Of a stretch of 64,000 bases of DNA, positions 45,308 to 53,203 are shown piece after piece. Where the stretch lies: NCBI GenBank assembly GCA_902626585.1, contig CACOGA010000003.1, forward strand, positions 1 to 64,000. Reading direction: 5' to 3'. Below the pieces are notes generated by a model, which made no database searches, was not told the DNA's origin, and saw only the letters and a program-made list of their open reading frames with translations. Each line of letters starts with the position of its first letter. Positions within the stretch are counted from its first letter, which is position 1. Source of the DNA: an uncultured Bacteroidota bacterium. GTDB lineage: Bacteria; Bacteroidota; Bacteroidia; Flavobacteriales; Flavobacteriaceae. A program made the position numbers and the translations under genes.

Positions 45308-46216
45308 TTAAATTTTCTCGGCTATTCTCAGTTTTGCACTTCTAGACCTTATATTTTCTTTTTGCTCTATAGCTGATGGCTGAATCATCTTTCCAATTTT
45401 TTTAAAGGGTACCGAAAAGTTTCCGTAAATGTCTTTATCAGCAATAGTCGAAAAATTTCCGTTGGTGATATATCTTTTTACCATTCTGTCTTCTAGTGAG
45501 TGATAAGAAATAACGCATAATCTACCACCGGGTAATAACAATTCGCTTGTCTGCTCTAAAAATGACTTTAACGCATCTAATTCTTTATTAACCTCAATTC
45601 TAATGGCTTGATAAATTTTAGAAAGATTTTTATTTAAATACCTCTCAGGGTAAAGTGGCTTGAGTATTTTATTAAAATCAAATGTTGTATTTATTTTATT
45701 TGCCGTTCTAGCTTTGATAATTTCTTCTGATATTTTTTTTGAGTTTTTTATGTCAGCGTATTCAAATAAAATTTTACTTAGATTTTCATGGCTATAACTG
45801 TTTATAACTTCCATCGCATCAAGTGAGTTATTTTTATTCATCCTCATATCGAGAGCTGCATCGTACCGGTAAGAAAATCCTCTAGAAGGAGTATTTATTT
45901 GAAAAGAAGAAATTCCAAGGTCAGCTAAGATTCCATTAACTTTTGAAAAACCTAAATTTTTTAAAAACCTTTTCATGTGTTTAAAATTTTCATTAACGAA
46001 ATAAAAATTACTTTCATCATAAGAATTACTTAACGAATCCGGATCTTGATCAAAAGAAACTAATCTACCTTTTTTGGACAGACTCCTTAATATTTCTAAA
46101 CTATGACCTCCTCCTCCAAAAGTTGCATCAACATATATTCCTTCATCATCTATTTTTAAACCATTAATCGACTCTTTTAGCAATACAGGTAAATGATAAT
46201 CACTCTTCATCGCCAC
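45308..46216 (-). CDS. rsmH: 16S rRNA (cytosine-1402-N4)-methyltransferase RsmH (MraW)
   Basis: A 302-residue SAM-dependent methyltransferase modifying C1402 of 16S rRNA. YHLPVLLKESINGL opens the protein, YVDATFGGGGHSLEIL is the SAM-binding motif, and GILADLGISSFQINTPSRGFSY, IRIEVNKELDAL and ISYHSLEDRMVKRYI are all RsmH-specific. The C-terminus ends in NIRSRSAKLRIAEKI, as expected. It overlaps mraZ by 17 bp. Confidence 0.96.
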   Translation of the reverse strand: MAMKSDYHLPVLLKESINGLKIDDEGIYVDATFGGGGHSLEILRSLSKKGRLVSFDQDPDSLSNSYDESNFYFVNENFKHMKRFLKNLGFSKVNGILADLGISSFQINTPSRGFSYRYDAALDMRMNKNNSLDAMEVINSYSHENLSKILFEYADIKNSKKISEEIIKARTANKINTTFDFNKILKPLYPERYLNKNLSKIYQAIRIEVNKELDALKSFLEQTSELLLPGGRLCVISYHSLEDRMVKRYITNGNFSTIADKDIYGNFSVPFKKIGKMIQPSAIEQKENIRSRSAKLRIAEKI

Positions 46217-46655
46217 CCATTACTTCTTCAGCTAGCTGAGCAAAACCATCTCTAGAATCTGCAATTGCTTTTTCATAACTTGATTTATCCCATATTTCGA
46301 TTATGTTAACAGAAGTAGAGAGAGTAACCTGTCTTTTAATATTTGAAAACTCTATCAAATCTCTAGGGATTAATAACCTTCCGTTACCGTCTAGTTCAAT
46401 AAATTTTACACCTGCGGTAAATCTTCTTATAAAATCATTGTTCTTCTTCTTAAACCTATTGAGAGAATTAACCTTTTTTATTAACTCTTCCCATTGTTCC
46501 AAAGGATACAACTCTAAACAATTTTGAAATACGGCTCTTTTTAAAACAAAACCTTTTGGAATAACAGGCGCAAGCTGTTTCTTAAATGCAGAGGGAATTA
46601 AAAGCCTTCCTTTAACATCTATTTTACACTCGTATGTTCCAATTAAATAATTCAA
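46200..46655 (-). CDS. mraZ: MraZ transcriptional regulator
   Basis: A 151-residue DNA-binding protein built from two AbrB-like halves, each with the DxxxGR motif: CKIDVKGRLLIPSAF (about 11-25) and IELDGNGRLLIPRDL (about 90-104). MraZ binds repeated GTGG-like boxes upstream of its own gene and controls the dcw operon. Three perfect 10-bp repeats with a TGTGG core lie 41 bp upstream of the start codon, which fits autoregulation. It is the first gene of the 13-gene dcw run in this window. Confidence 0.95.
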   Translation of the reverse strand: MNYLIGTYECKIDVKGRLLIPSAFKKQLAPVIPKGFVLKRAVFQNCLELYPLEQWEELIKKVNSLNRFKKKNNDFIRRFTAGVKFIELDGNGRLLIPRDLIEFSNIKRQVTLSTSVNIIEIWDKSSYEKAIADSRDGFAQLAEEVMGGDEE

Positions 46656-46695
46656 AATCCTTCTCAGTTATGTAATCTCAAATTTAATAAAAAAA

Positions 46696-46725
46696 TTACC
46701 ACATTTTACCACATTTTACCACATT
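46696..46725 (-). promoter_or_regulatory. Three tandem MraZ boxes upstream of mraZ
   Basis: Three perfect, directly adjacent 10-bp repeats (46696-46705, 46706-46715, 46716-46725) read AATGTGGTAA on the minus strand. MraZ operators in other bacteria are three or four GTGG/TGGG-type boxes with a 10-bp period, one per ring subunit. The position 41 bp before mraZ and the period of one helical turn agree fully. The promoter itself is not clear. I found no good TAnnTTTG box on this strand up to 46860. Confidence 0.82.
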
Positions 46726-46892
46726 GTTAATAAAATTAAAGATTAAGCAATTTTTAAGTTTTAAAAACCGGTAAATAAGTATTTAAGTATTTGATATTCA
46801 AGTGGTTATAAATAGGCTATAATTAATCAACACTTATTGTTCATTAATTGTTAATCAATGGACTTAATTGGGTGTTTCTGAATAAATTTGAT

Positions 46893-46900
46893 TAATTTTG
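46893..46900 (+). promoter_or_regulatory. Possible -7 box of the alpha/beta hydrolase gene
   Basis: TAATTTTG matches TAnnTTTG and lies 15 bp before the start codon at 46916. No good TTTG stands 19-21 bp upstream, so this is weak evidence. The rest of the 260-bp gap before it contains the MraZ boxes and AT-rich sequence without other clear signals. Confidence 0.35.
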
Positions 46901-46915
46901 ATTTAAAATCTGGAT

Positions 46916-47683
46916 ATGGATTTCAATCTTATAGAAGAAAGCGGCTATAAATACATTGAAGAAGGTGAAGGCTTCCCAATTATTATTCTTCACGGACTAA
47001 TGGGCAACCTAAGTAATTTTAATCACGTTACAGATTTTTTTAAACAAAGGGATTTTAAAGTTATAATGCCTGTACTACCGATTTACGATTTACCCATTCT
47101 TAAGACCTCCGTAAAAGAATTAGCAAAGTTTTTAGACAGGTTTATAATGCATAAAAAACTTAAAGAATTTGTTTTAATGGGTAATTCTTTAGGTGGTCAT
47201 ATTGGGCTTTATTACACCAAGCTTTTTAATAAAGCGAAGGGATTAATTTTAACGGGTAGCTCAGGGCTTTATGAAAAAGGTATGGGAAGCGGATACACTA
47301 AAAGAGGTGATTATAATGTGATTAAGAAAAAAGTTGAGGAAGTATTTTACAGTCCAAAAACTGCAACCAAAGAACTTGTTGACGAAGTTTTTGAGACTGT
47401 TAATGACAGGAATAAATTAATTAAAATATTAGCAATGGCTAAAAGTGCAATTAGACATAATATGGCTGATGATTTACCTAAAATGAAGCTTCCGACATGT
47501 ATTATTTGGGGGAAAAATGATAATGTAACACCGCCTGAAGTTGCTGACGAATTTCATAAACTGCTTCCCGACTCAGATCTTTTTTGGATTGACAAATGTG
47601 GCCATGCACCAATGATGGAGCACCCGGATCAATTTAATGCATTACTTATAGATTGGCTTTCCTCAAAAATTGTCACAAAATAA
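46916..47683 (+). CDS. Alpha/beta hydrolase
   Basis: A 255-residue alpha/beta-fold hydrolase with a complete triad. The nucleophile elbow is VLMGNSLGGHIGL (Gly-Asn-Ser-Leu-Gly), the oxyanion region HGLMGNLSNF, the acid in WGKNDNVTPP, and the His in DKCGHAPMMEHP. No signal peptide is seen, so it is cytoplasmic. Family members include esterases and C-C hydrolases, and the substrate cannot be told. It shares one base with engB (TAATG junction), so the two are translationally coupled. A similar hydrolase-engB pairing would suggest only a housekeeping role. Confidence 0.86.
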   Translation: MDFNLIEESGYKYIEEGEGFPIIILHGLMGNLSNFNHVTDFFKQRDFKVIMPVLPIYDLPILKTSVKELAKFLDRFIMHKKLKEFVLMGNSLGGHIGLYYTKLFNKAKGLILTGSSGLYEKGMGSGYTKRGDYNVIKKKVEEVFYSPKTATKELVDEVFETVNDRNKLIKILAMAKSAIRHNMADDLPKMKLPTCIIWGKNDNVTPPEVADEFHKLLPDSDLFWIDKCGHAPMMEHPDQFNALLIDWLSSKIVTK

Positions 47684-48303
47684 TGAATATCAAAAGTGCG
47701 AAATTTGTCATAAGCAATCAAAATGCAAAAGATTGCCCAAAAAGTAATTTACCAGAATATGCATTTATTGGCAGAAGTAATGTAGGTAAGTCATCATTGA
47801 TTAATATGTTGACCAATAATAAAAAACTGGCTAAAACTTCTTCAAAACCAGGAAAAACAAGATTAATTAATCACTTCTTAATCGATTCATCTTGGCACCT
47901 TGTAGATCTTCCTGGCTATGGATATGCTAAAGCTTCAAAAGCAGAAAAGAAAATTTTTCAAAAACTAATAACAGATTATTTTTTAAATAGAAACCAACTA
48001 ATTTCTGCTTTCATTTTAGTTGATGTAAGACACGAGGCACAAAAGATCGATATTGAATTTATGAGATGGTTGACATTAAACAATATTGCTTTCTCTATTG
48101 TTTTTACTAAAATCGATAAATTAAAACAGGATGGCAACCCAAAAGATGGTGTTGAAAACAAGGTAAATAATTACAAGAAAATAATTCTTGATAATTGGGA
48201 GTTTCTTCCTGAAATATTTCTGACCTCAAGCACCAAACACATCGGAAAAGAGAACATATTATATCACATAACAAAACTTAACAGTGATGTTATTCAAAAA
48301 TAA
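47683..48303 (+). CDS. engB: Ribosome biogenesis GTP-binding protein EngB/YsxC/YihA
   Basis: A 206-residue TRAFAC GTPase needed for large-subunit ribosome assembly. I chose the ATG at 47683 (MNIKSAKFVISNQNAKDCP), which overlaps the preceding stop by one base. A longer frame starting inside the hydrolase gene (47653) adds unlike residues. G1 is AFIGRSNVGKSSLINML, G3 DLPGYGYAKAS and G4 FTKIDKLK. The 3' end overlaps the convergent phosphatase gene by 14 bp, which shows how compact the genome is. Confidence 0.95.
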   Translation: MNIKSAKFVISNQNAKDCPKSNLPEYAFIGRSNVGKSSLINMLTNNKKLAKTSSKPGKTRLINHFLIDSSWHLVDLPGYGYAKASKAEKKIFQKLITDYFLNRNQLISAFILVDVRHEAQKIDIEFMRWLTLNNIAFSIVFTKIDKLKQDGNPKDGVENKVNNYKKIILDNWEFLPEIFLTSSTKHIGKENILYHITKLNSDVIQK

Positions 48304-49915
48304 AATCTAAAGACTCTCCCGTCGAGTTTTTCATTTTTTGCCCAAGTAATTTTGAAATAGTAGGTGCAATATCTGGAATTTCTGTAATCCTCATCGTTTC
48401 GCCATGCTTAATTCCATTACCATAAAAAATAAGAGGGACATGTGTGTCGTAATTATAGCCAGAACCATGCGTTGTACCTTTACCATCATAAAAAATTACA
48501 TTTTGCTTTAAAATAATTGCCAAATCTCCACTTCTTTCAGGGTGGAAACCATTTTGAATTAGCCTTTCATACCCGTCTAAATTTTTTGACTTTAAAATAA
48601 AATTAGCAGAATATGCATTTGAAATAAAATCAAATGATTCCAAGATTTTTATAAGTTCGTAAATAATGCTTTTTTTATTCAAGCCTAATTTATTGATTGA
48701 ATCATCATTCAAATATATTTGATTATTGTCTACATCATTAATTAAATTTTTCACCTCAACCCCAAAATAATCATCTAATTGTTTCAAAACTTGATTAATT
48801 AAATCATTTTCACTCACAGCCAATGCATCTACTCCGTTACTTGACAAAAATGCAGGTATCTCTAGAACGCCGTGATCACCTGTTAAAAATAATGTATACT
48901 TATTTTCACCAACTTCATAATCCAAAAAATTAAGAAGTTTTTCAATTTCTTTGTCTAAACGCATATATACGTCTTGTGTTTCAACTGATGCAACCCCAAA
49001 ATTATGACCAACATAATCAGTAGAGGAATAACCTATAGTTATAACATCAGTTACATCTCTTTTTCCCAGCCCTTCGTTTATTATTGCCTCAATCGCAAAA
49101 TCAGTAGTCATTTGATTTCCATAAGGAGTTTCTTTAATCATATCAAAGCAGTCATTATGCTTCATCAATGATTTTGTGTCATACGGAAATGCTGAATTGT
49201 CTTTTCCTTTAAATAACTTTTCAAAGCTGTTATTATCAATTTCGTGGTTATCATAAGTGGATATATCTTCTAAGGTAACCCATTCCTCAAGATATTTTTC
49301 CAAATTATTCTCAGAATTAAATGCCTCGACCCAATGAGGTAATTCACTCATGTAATATGTGCTAGTTATCCATTGTGCTCTCTCTTTTCCATAATACCAG
49401 TAGGCTGCATCCGCATCTTTACCACCCATTAATATTGACCCTCTATCTTTTATGGCAATAGAAATTGTTTTTGCCTGATCATTATTTAATTTGTTAATGT
49501 CAGCAAATGTCTCAACTAGTAAGTTATTTGGAGATTTATTTCCTGAATAATCATCACCTCCAATATTATCGTATTTGGGGTCATCGGTGCAATAAACTGA
49601 TTTGTTTTTTTCTCTGTCATACCAATTATTTCCTACAATTCCGTGAGTCATTGGAGTTGAACCAGTAGATATCGAAGAATGTCCTGGGCCAGTTACTGTT
49701 GGTACGTAATTGAAAAAATTATTTTTACAATTATATCCATCTCTTATTAATCTGTTAAAACCATTTTTGGAAAATCTATTTGATAAATTTTCTAAAAAAT
49801 CGTAGCGCATCTGATCAACAACAATGGCAACAACCAATTTTGGCTTTTCTTTTTCAATTTGATTAGCTTTAATTGAAAAAGAGAATAAAAAATAAAATAT
49901 TAGTAAATACCTCAT
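48290..49915 (-). CDS. pafA: PafA-type alkaline phosphatase, periplasmic
   Basis: A 541-residue member of the alkaline phosphatase/phosphodiesterase superfamily. A signal peptide (MRYLLIFYFLFSFSIKANQ) directs export. AIVVDQMRYDF holds a metal Asp, PTVTGPGHSSI the Thr nucleophile (about residue 75), HGIVGNNWYD the Asn, and SIAIKDRGSIL the Lys and Arg that mark PafA monoesterases. GYSSTDYVGHNFG and LTGDHGVLEIP carry further metal ligands, and HGSGYNYDTHVPLIFYG the last His. It would release phosphate from organic phosphoesters outside the cell. A TATTTTTG box (49932-49939, minus) lies upstream without a clear -33 partner. Confidence 0.88.
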   Translation of the reverse strand: MRYLLIFYFLFSFSIKANQIEKEKPKLVVAIVVDQMRYDFLENLSNRFSKNGFNRLIRDGYNCKNNFFNYVPTVTGPGHSSISTGSTPMTHGIVGNNWYDREKNKSVYCTDDPKYDNIGGDDYSGNKSPNNLLVETFADINKLNNDQAKTISIAIKDRGSILMGGKDADAAYWYYGKERAQWITSTYYMSELPHWVEAFNSENNLEKYLEEWVTLEDISTYDNHEIDNNSFEKLFKGKDNSAFPYDTKSLMKHNDCFDMIKETPYGNQMTTDFAIEAIINEGLGKRDVTDVITIGYSSTDYVGHNFGVASVETQDVYMRLDKEIEKLLNFLDYEVGENKYTLFLTGDHGVLEIPAFLSSNGVDALAVSENDLINQVLKQLDDYFGVEVKNLINDVDNNQIYLNDDSINKLGLNKKSIIYELIKILESFDFISNAYSANFILKSKNLDGYERLIQNGFHPERSGDLAIILKQNVIFYDGKGTTHGSGYNYDTHVPLIFYGNGIKHGETMRITEIPDIAPTISKLLGQKMKNSTGESLDFIFE

Positions 49916-50003
49916 ACCGTTTAATAATTAGCAAAAATAACTAATACCTATCGACTTTAGTATTAAATTTTGTAAATTAAATTTAACAATTACTAATTAC
50001 TTA

Positions 50004-50741
50004 ATGACCTTTTTATATAATATTGGCCTATATATTTTAATGCTACAAAAAATGTTTCAAAAACCTACGAAATGGAGGGTTATGAAAGATTTAATTTTAA
50101 AAGACACTGAAGATACAGTTGTAAACTCACTGGGTATTATTTCATTTGTTTCATTTTTTATTGGGGGTGTAATAACTATACAACTTGCACTTAGTACTAC
50201 CGGTTCTTTCTATCCCGACTACTTGGTTGGATATGCGACGAGAGAAACTATAATTCTTGAATTTGCACCAACAATTATTTCTATCATCATGGCAGGGAAA
50301 GTAGGTTCATTCATAACCTCTAGTATTGGTTCAATGAGGGTTACAGAGCAGATCGATGCCCTGGAAGTTATGGGTATAAATTCAATTAATTACCTGGTTT
50401 TTCCAAAAGTTGTTGCTCTACTTCTTTATCCATTTTTAATTTCAATTGCAATGTTTTTGGGGATGTTAGGTGGTATGGTCGCCTGTGTATATGGTGGGTA
50501 TAGCACAATGAGTGCATTTATCGAGGGTATCCAGACTGATTTCATTCCATTTCATATGACATATGCGTTCATTAAAAGTTTTGTTTTTGCTTTTATTTTA
50601 GCAACAGTTCCATCATTTCATGGTTATTACATGAAAGGAGGCGCTCTAGAAGTTGGTAAAGCAAGTACCAAATCATTTATTTGGACAAGCGTTTCTATTG
50701 TTGTATTTAATTTTATAATAACTCAAATGTTACTTGGATAA
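50004..50741 (+). CDS. mlaE: MlaE-family ABC transporter permease
   Basis: A 245-residue polytopic permease of the MlaE/YrbE family, moving phospholipids between the membranes together with MCE proteins. FISFVSFFIGGVITIQLAL-like hydrophobic segments, FAPTIISIIMAGKVGSFITSS, and the EQIDALEVMGINSINYLVFP loop are diagnostic. The last helix ends IITQMLLG. Its stop shares one base with the start of the ATPase gene (TAATG). No MCE/MlaD gene lies next to it in the window, so the substrate-binding part must be encoded elsewhere. Confidence 0.92.
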   Translation: MTFLYNIGLYILMLQKMFQKPTKWRVMKDLILKDTEDTVVNSLGIISFVSFFIGGVITIQLALSTTGSFYPDYLVGYATRETIILEFAPTIISIIMAGKVGSFITSSIGSMRVTEQIDALEVMGINSINYLVFPKVVALLLYPFLISIAMFLGMLGGMVACVYGGYSTMSAFIEGIQTDFIPFHMTYAFIKSFVFAFILATVPSFHGYYMKGGALEVGKASTKSFIWTSVSIVVFNFIITQMLLG

Positions 50742-51502
50742 TGATAAAAGTTAAAAACCTAAAAAAGTCATTTGACAATAAACCAATTCTAAAAGGAATT
50801 TCATGTGAGTTCGAAAAAGGTAAAACAAGCCTAATTATTGGACAAACTGGCTCTGGAAAAACAGTTTTTTTGAAGTGTCTACTTGGCTTACACAAACATG
50901 ATGAAGGCCAAATTATTTTTAGCAGTGATAATATTGAAGAGATGAATGAAAATCAAAAAATGGATTTAAAATCCAGCATAGGTACTGTTTTTCAAGGAAG
51001 CGCCCTATTCGATTCGATGACCATTGAAGAAAATGTAATGTTTCCTCTTAGGATGTTCAAAAATATGCCTCATGATGAAATGCTGGATAGAGTTAATCAA
51101 GTACTTAAGAGAGTCGAATTGGAAAACACTAATAAAAAAATGCCAAGTGAAGCATCAGGTGGAATGCAAAAAAGAGTTGCAATCGCAAGAGCTATAGTAA
51201 ATAGCCCCAATTATTTATTCTGTGATGAACCAAACTCTGGGCTGGATCCAAAAACTGCTATTGTCATAGACAACTTGATAAAGGAAATTACAGAGGAATT
51301 GAATATAACTACAATAATAAACTCCCATGACATGAACTCTGTAATGGAAATTGGAGAAAAAATTATATTTCTGAAAAACGGAGTGCTTGAATGGGACGGT
51401 AATAAAAATAATATTTTTAAGACGAACAATAAAGCAGTTACTGACTTTGTTTATTCATCTAATTTGTATAAGAAAGTGAGAAAAATGTATTTAGAACAAT
51501 AA
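50741..51502 (+). CDS. mlaF: MlaF-family ABC transporter ATP-binding protein
   Basis: A 253-residue ABC ATPase paired with MlaE. Walker A is IIGQTGSGKTVFL, the Q-loop is TVFQGSALFDSMTIEENV, the signature ASGGMQKRVAIARA and Walker B YLFCDEPNSGLDP, with the switch His in NSHDMNSV. The Q-loop followed by ALFDSMTIEENV is typical of the Mla/Mkl subgroup. It overlaps mlaE by one base. The gene ends 1 bp from the convergent nucleotidyltransferase gene, with no visible terminator between them. Confidence 0.93.
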   Translation: MIKVKNLKKSFDNKPILKGISCEFEKGKTSLIIGQTGSGKTVFLKCLLGLHKHDEGQIIFSSDNIEEMNENQKMDLKSSIGTVFQGSALFDSMTIEENVMFPLRMFKNMPHDEMLDRVNQVLKRVELENTNKKMPSEASGGMQKRVAIARAIVNSPNYLFCDEPNSGLDPKTAIVIDNLIKEITEELNITTIINSHDMNSVMEIGEKIIFLKNGVLEWDGNKNNIFKTNNKAVTDFVYSSNLYKKVRKMYLEQ

Positions 51503-51503
51503 A

Positions 51504-51926
51504 TCAGTCGATTTCATTTAATCCTGTAAGAGATGATGAACTTCTAATCTTTTCCCCTAGACCATCTATCATTTTTATATTGAATTTTTTGCATATCGGG
51601 GTTTCTGGAACTTCACTAGTTGCCCTATCCCCTCCATTTGCAAAAATATCAGGCTTAACTTTTTCAAGAGATTTACAAACAGTTCTATCTTGATCAACGG
51701 ATAAAAACACCTCATCAACAAATCTCAATGCTTTAACTATTTCTATTCTATCATTCTCGTCCATGAAATGCTTTCCCTTTTTTAGTTTACACTGATAATT
51801 ATTATTAACGATTACAACCAGAGAATCACCCAATTCTTTTGCCATTCTTAGATACTCTAAATGACCAACATGAATGGGATCAAAATAACCACTTACTGCA
51901 ACTCTAATTTTATTTTTACTACTCAT
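51504..51926 (-). CDS. RfaE-C/TagD-like cytidylyl- or adenylyltransferase
   Basis: A 140-residue HxGH nucleotidyltransferase. VSGYFDPIHVGHLEYLRMAK holds the HxGH motif at about residues 18-21. VVIVNNNYQCKLKKGK, RIEIVKALRFVDEVFLSVDQD and FANGGDRA match the C-terminal domain of RfaE/HldE or glycerol-3-phosphate cytidylyltransferase. The C-terminal LGEKIRSSSSL is the IRSSS-like second motif. It has no kinase domain, and no heptose gene lies nearby, so the substrate remains open. It overlaps the SprT-like gene by 8 bp. Confidence 0.8.
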   Translation of the reverse strand: MSSKNKIRVAVSGYFDPIHVGHLEYLRMAKELGDSLVVIVNNNYQCKLKKGKHFMDENDRIEIVKALRFVDEVFLSVDQDRTVCKSLEKVKPDIFANGGDRATSEVPETPICKKFNIKMIDGLGEKIRSSSSLTGLNEID

Positions 51927-52515
51927 TAATGATTTGCCTTATGCTTACATTAGGACTAAACAAATATAATTTTTTTGTTAATACATCCATACACTCATAT
52001 CTTTTTCTCAACTTCTTAATCATTATATAGGATCTATCGTTTGAGGCTTTAAAAACAGTTCCGTTTGATAGGCTTGATATATATTCAGATTGATTATTAT
52101 TATATTTATTTAAAGTTAAAGATAGATTTAAATCAGTATCAGTTGATGCTTTTGGATTTTTTGTATAAGCAGCTAGTGTTTTCAAAACATCATCTGGAAA
52201 AACATCACTGTTTATTACAGGAAGCAATAAATTCCTAAACGTTTTTTTCCACTCTACACCATGAGGCTTAATGTATATTCCATAGTTTTTAAATGTGAAA
52301 TAGTGAGATATTTCGTGAATTAAAGTGATTAAAAATCTATATTTATTTAGGCTTTCATTAATGGTAATTAATCTTAATCCATTTTTGTTTACAGAAAAAT
52401 CGCCATGCTTGGTTTTTCTAGTTTTTTTTAGCTTTATTACAATATTTTCAGAGTTAATCAGACTTTTTACGTAGTCGACTGATGCCAATGGAATCTTTTC
52501 AAAAATTTTATGCAT
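51919..52515 (-). CDS. SprT-like zinc metalloprotein
   Basis: A 198-residue protein with an SprT-like metallopeptidase core. TLIHEISHYFTFKNYG (about residues 66-81) contains HExxH, and KPHGVEWKKTF the third ligand His in the SprT-typical HGxxW context. The C-terminal half is a beta-rich part (GTVFKASNDRSYIMIKKLRKRYECM) that in related proteins is a zinc ribbon, but here only one Cys is left. Substrates are unknown. The gene sits between a nucleotidyltransferase and an SDR, each with minimal spacing. Confidence 0.8.
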   Translation of the reverse strand: MHKIFEKIPLASVDYVKSLINSENIVIKLKKTRKTKHGDFSVNKNGLRLITINESLNKYRFLITLIHEISHYFTFKNYGIYIKPHGVEWKKTFRNLLLPVINSDVFPDDVLKTLAAYTKNPKASTDTDLNLSLTLNKYNNNQSEYISSLSNGTVFKASNDRSYIMIKKLRKRYECMDVLTKKLYLFSPNVSIRQIINE

Positions 52516-53193
52516 CTAAGGAGTTGTTGAAGATATAGATATAACTTTTCCGTTAATTAATTTATATCCCTCAGTTGCAAAATTACATATGAATTTTGCC
52601 ATATCTTTAGCGGATGTAGAAGCCTGGAATCCAGGAAAAGCTTTTTCTAGCATTTTTGTTTGAACAGAACCAAGTGCCAATGAGTTAAAATGTATCTTTT
52701 TGTCTTTGTACTCTTCTGCTAACATTTCGGTTAAAATATTAAGAGCTCCCTTGCTAGAACTGTATGCAGAAAGGCCAGGAAATTTTACACTACCCTGTAC
52801 ACCACCAATTGAACTAATATTTACTACATTAGAACCTTCACGCATATGACTAATCGTACTTTTGATTAGCATAGCAACAGAAAAGACATTAGTTAAATAA
52901 GTATTTTTAAAATCTGAAAGGGTGGTTTCTTCAAAGGGCTTGTTAACTAAGTAGCCAGCATTATTTATTAACACGTCAATTCCTTGAAAAGAACCTATAA
53001 ATTTAGTTAGCTTTTTTTCATCAGGATTATTTATATCGAAATCTATAGCATCAACACCATCTAAATTTAAACCTCTTAATTTTGAGTTGTCTCTAGAAAG
53101 AGCCAACACTCTATTCTTTTCTTGTGCAAAAATCTTTACAAGCTCAAATCCAATCCCCGAACTTGTACCAGTAATTATAATATTCTTCGACAT
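52516..53193 (-). CDS. Short-chain dehydrogenase/reductase
   Basis: A 225-residue classical SDR. I take the ATG at 53193 (MSKNIIITGTSSGIGFELVKIF), which is 10 bp after the pdhC stop. A longer frame with an ATG at 53232 overlaps pdhC and adds 13 unlike residues. GTSSGIGFEL is the NAD(P) motif, INNAGYLV the NNAG motif, SSIGG with the catalytic Ser, and SAYSSSKGALN the Tyr-x-x-x-Lys. Substrate unknown. It is co-directional with the pdh genes, but a metabolic link is not evident. Confidence 0.86.
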   Translation of the reverse strand: MSKNIIITGTSSGIGFELVKIFAQEKNRVLALSRDNSKLRGLNLDGVDAIDFDINNPDEKKLTKFIGSFQGIDVLINNAGYLVNKPFEETTLSDFKNTYLTNVFSVAMLIKSTISHMREGSNVVNISSIGGVQGSVKFPGLSAYSSSKGALNILTEMLAEEYKDKKIHFNSLALGSVQTKMLEKAFPGFQASTSAKDMAKFICNFATEGYKLINGKVISISSTTP

Positions 53194-53203
53194 TTTGATA
53201 TAA

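Noticed and set aside
46726-46860. Promoter of mraZ
   Set aside because: I looked for TTTG and TAnnTTTG on the minus strand upstream of the MraZ boxes and found no acceptable pair.
47653-47682. Upstream ATG of engB inside the hydrolase gene
   Set aside because: The ATG at 47683 has the usual TAATG coupling and gives a normal EngB N-terminus.
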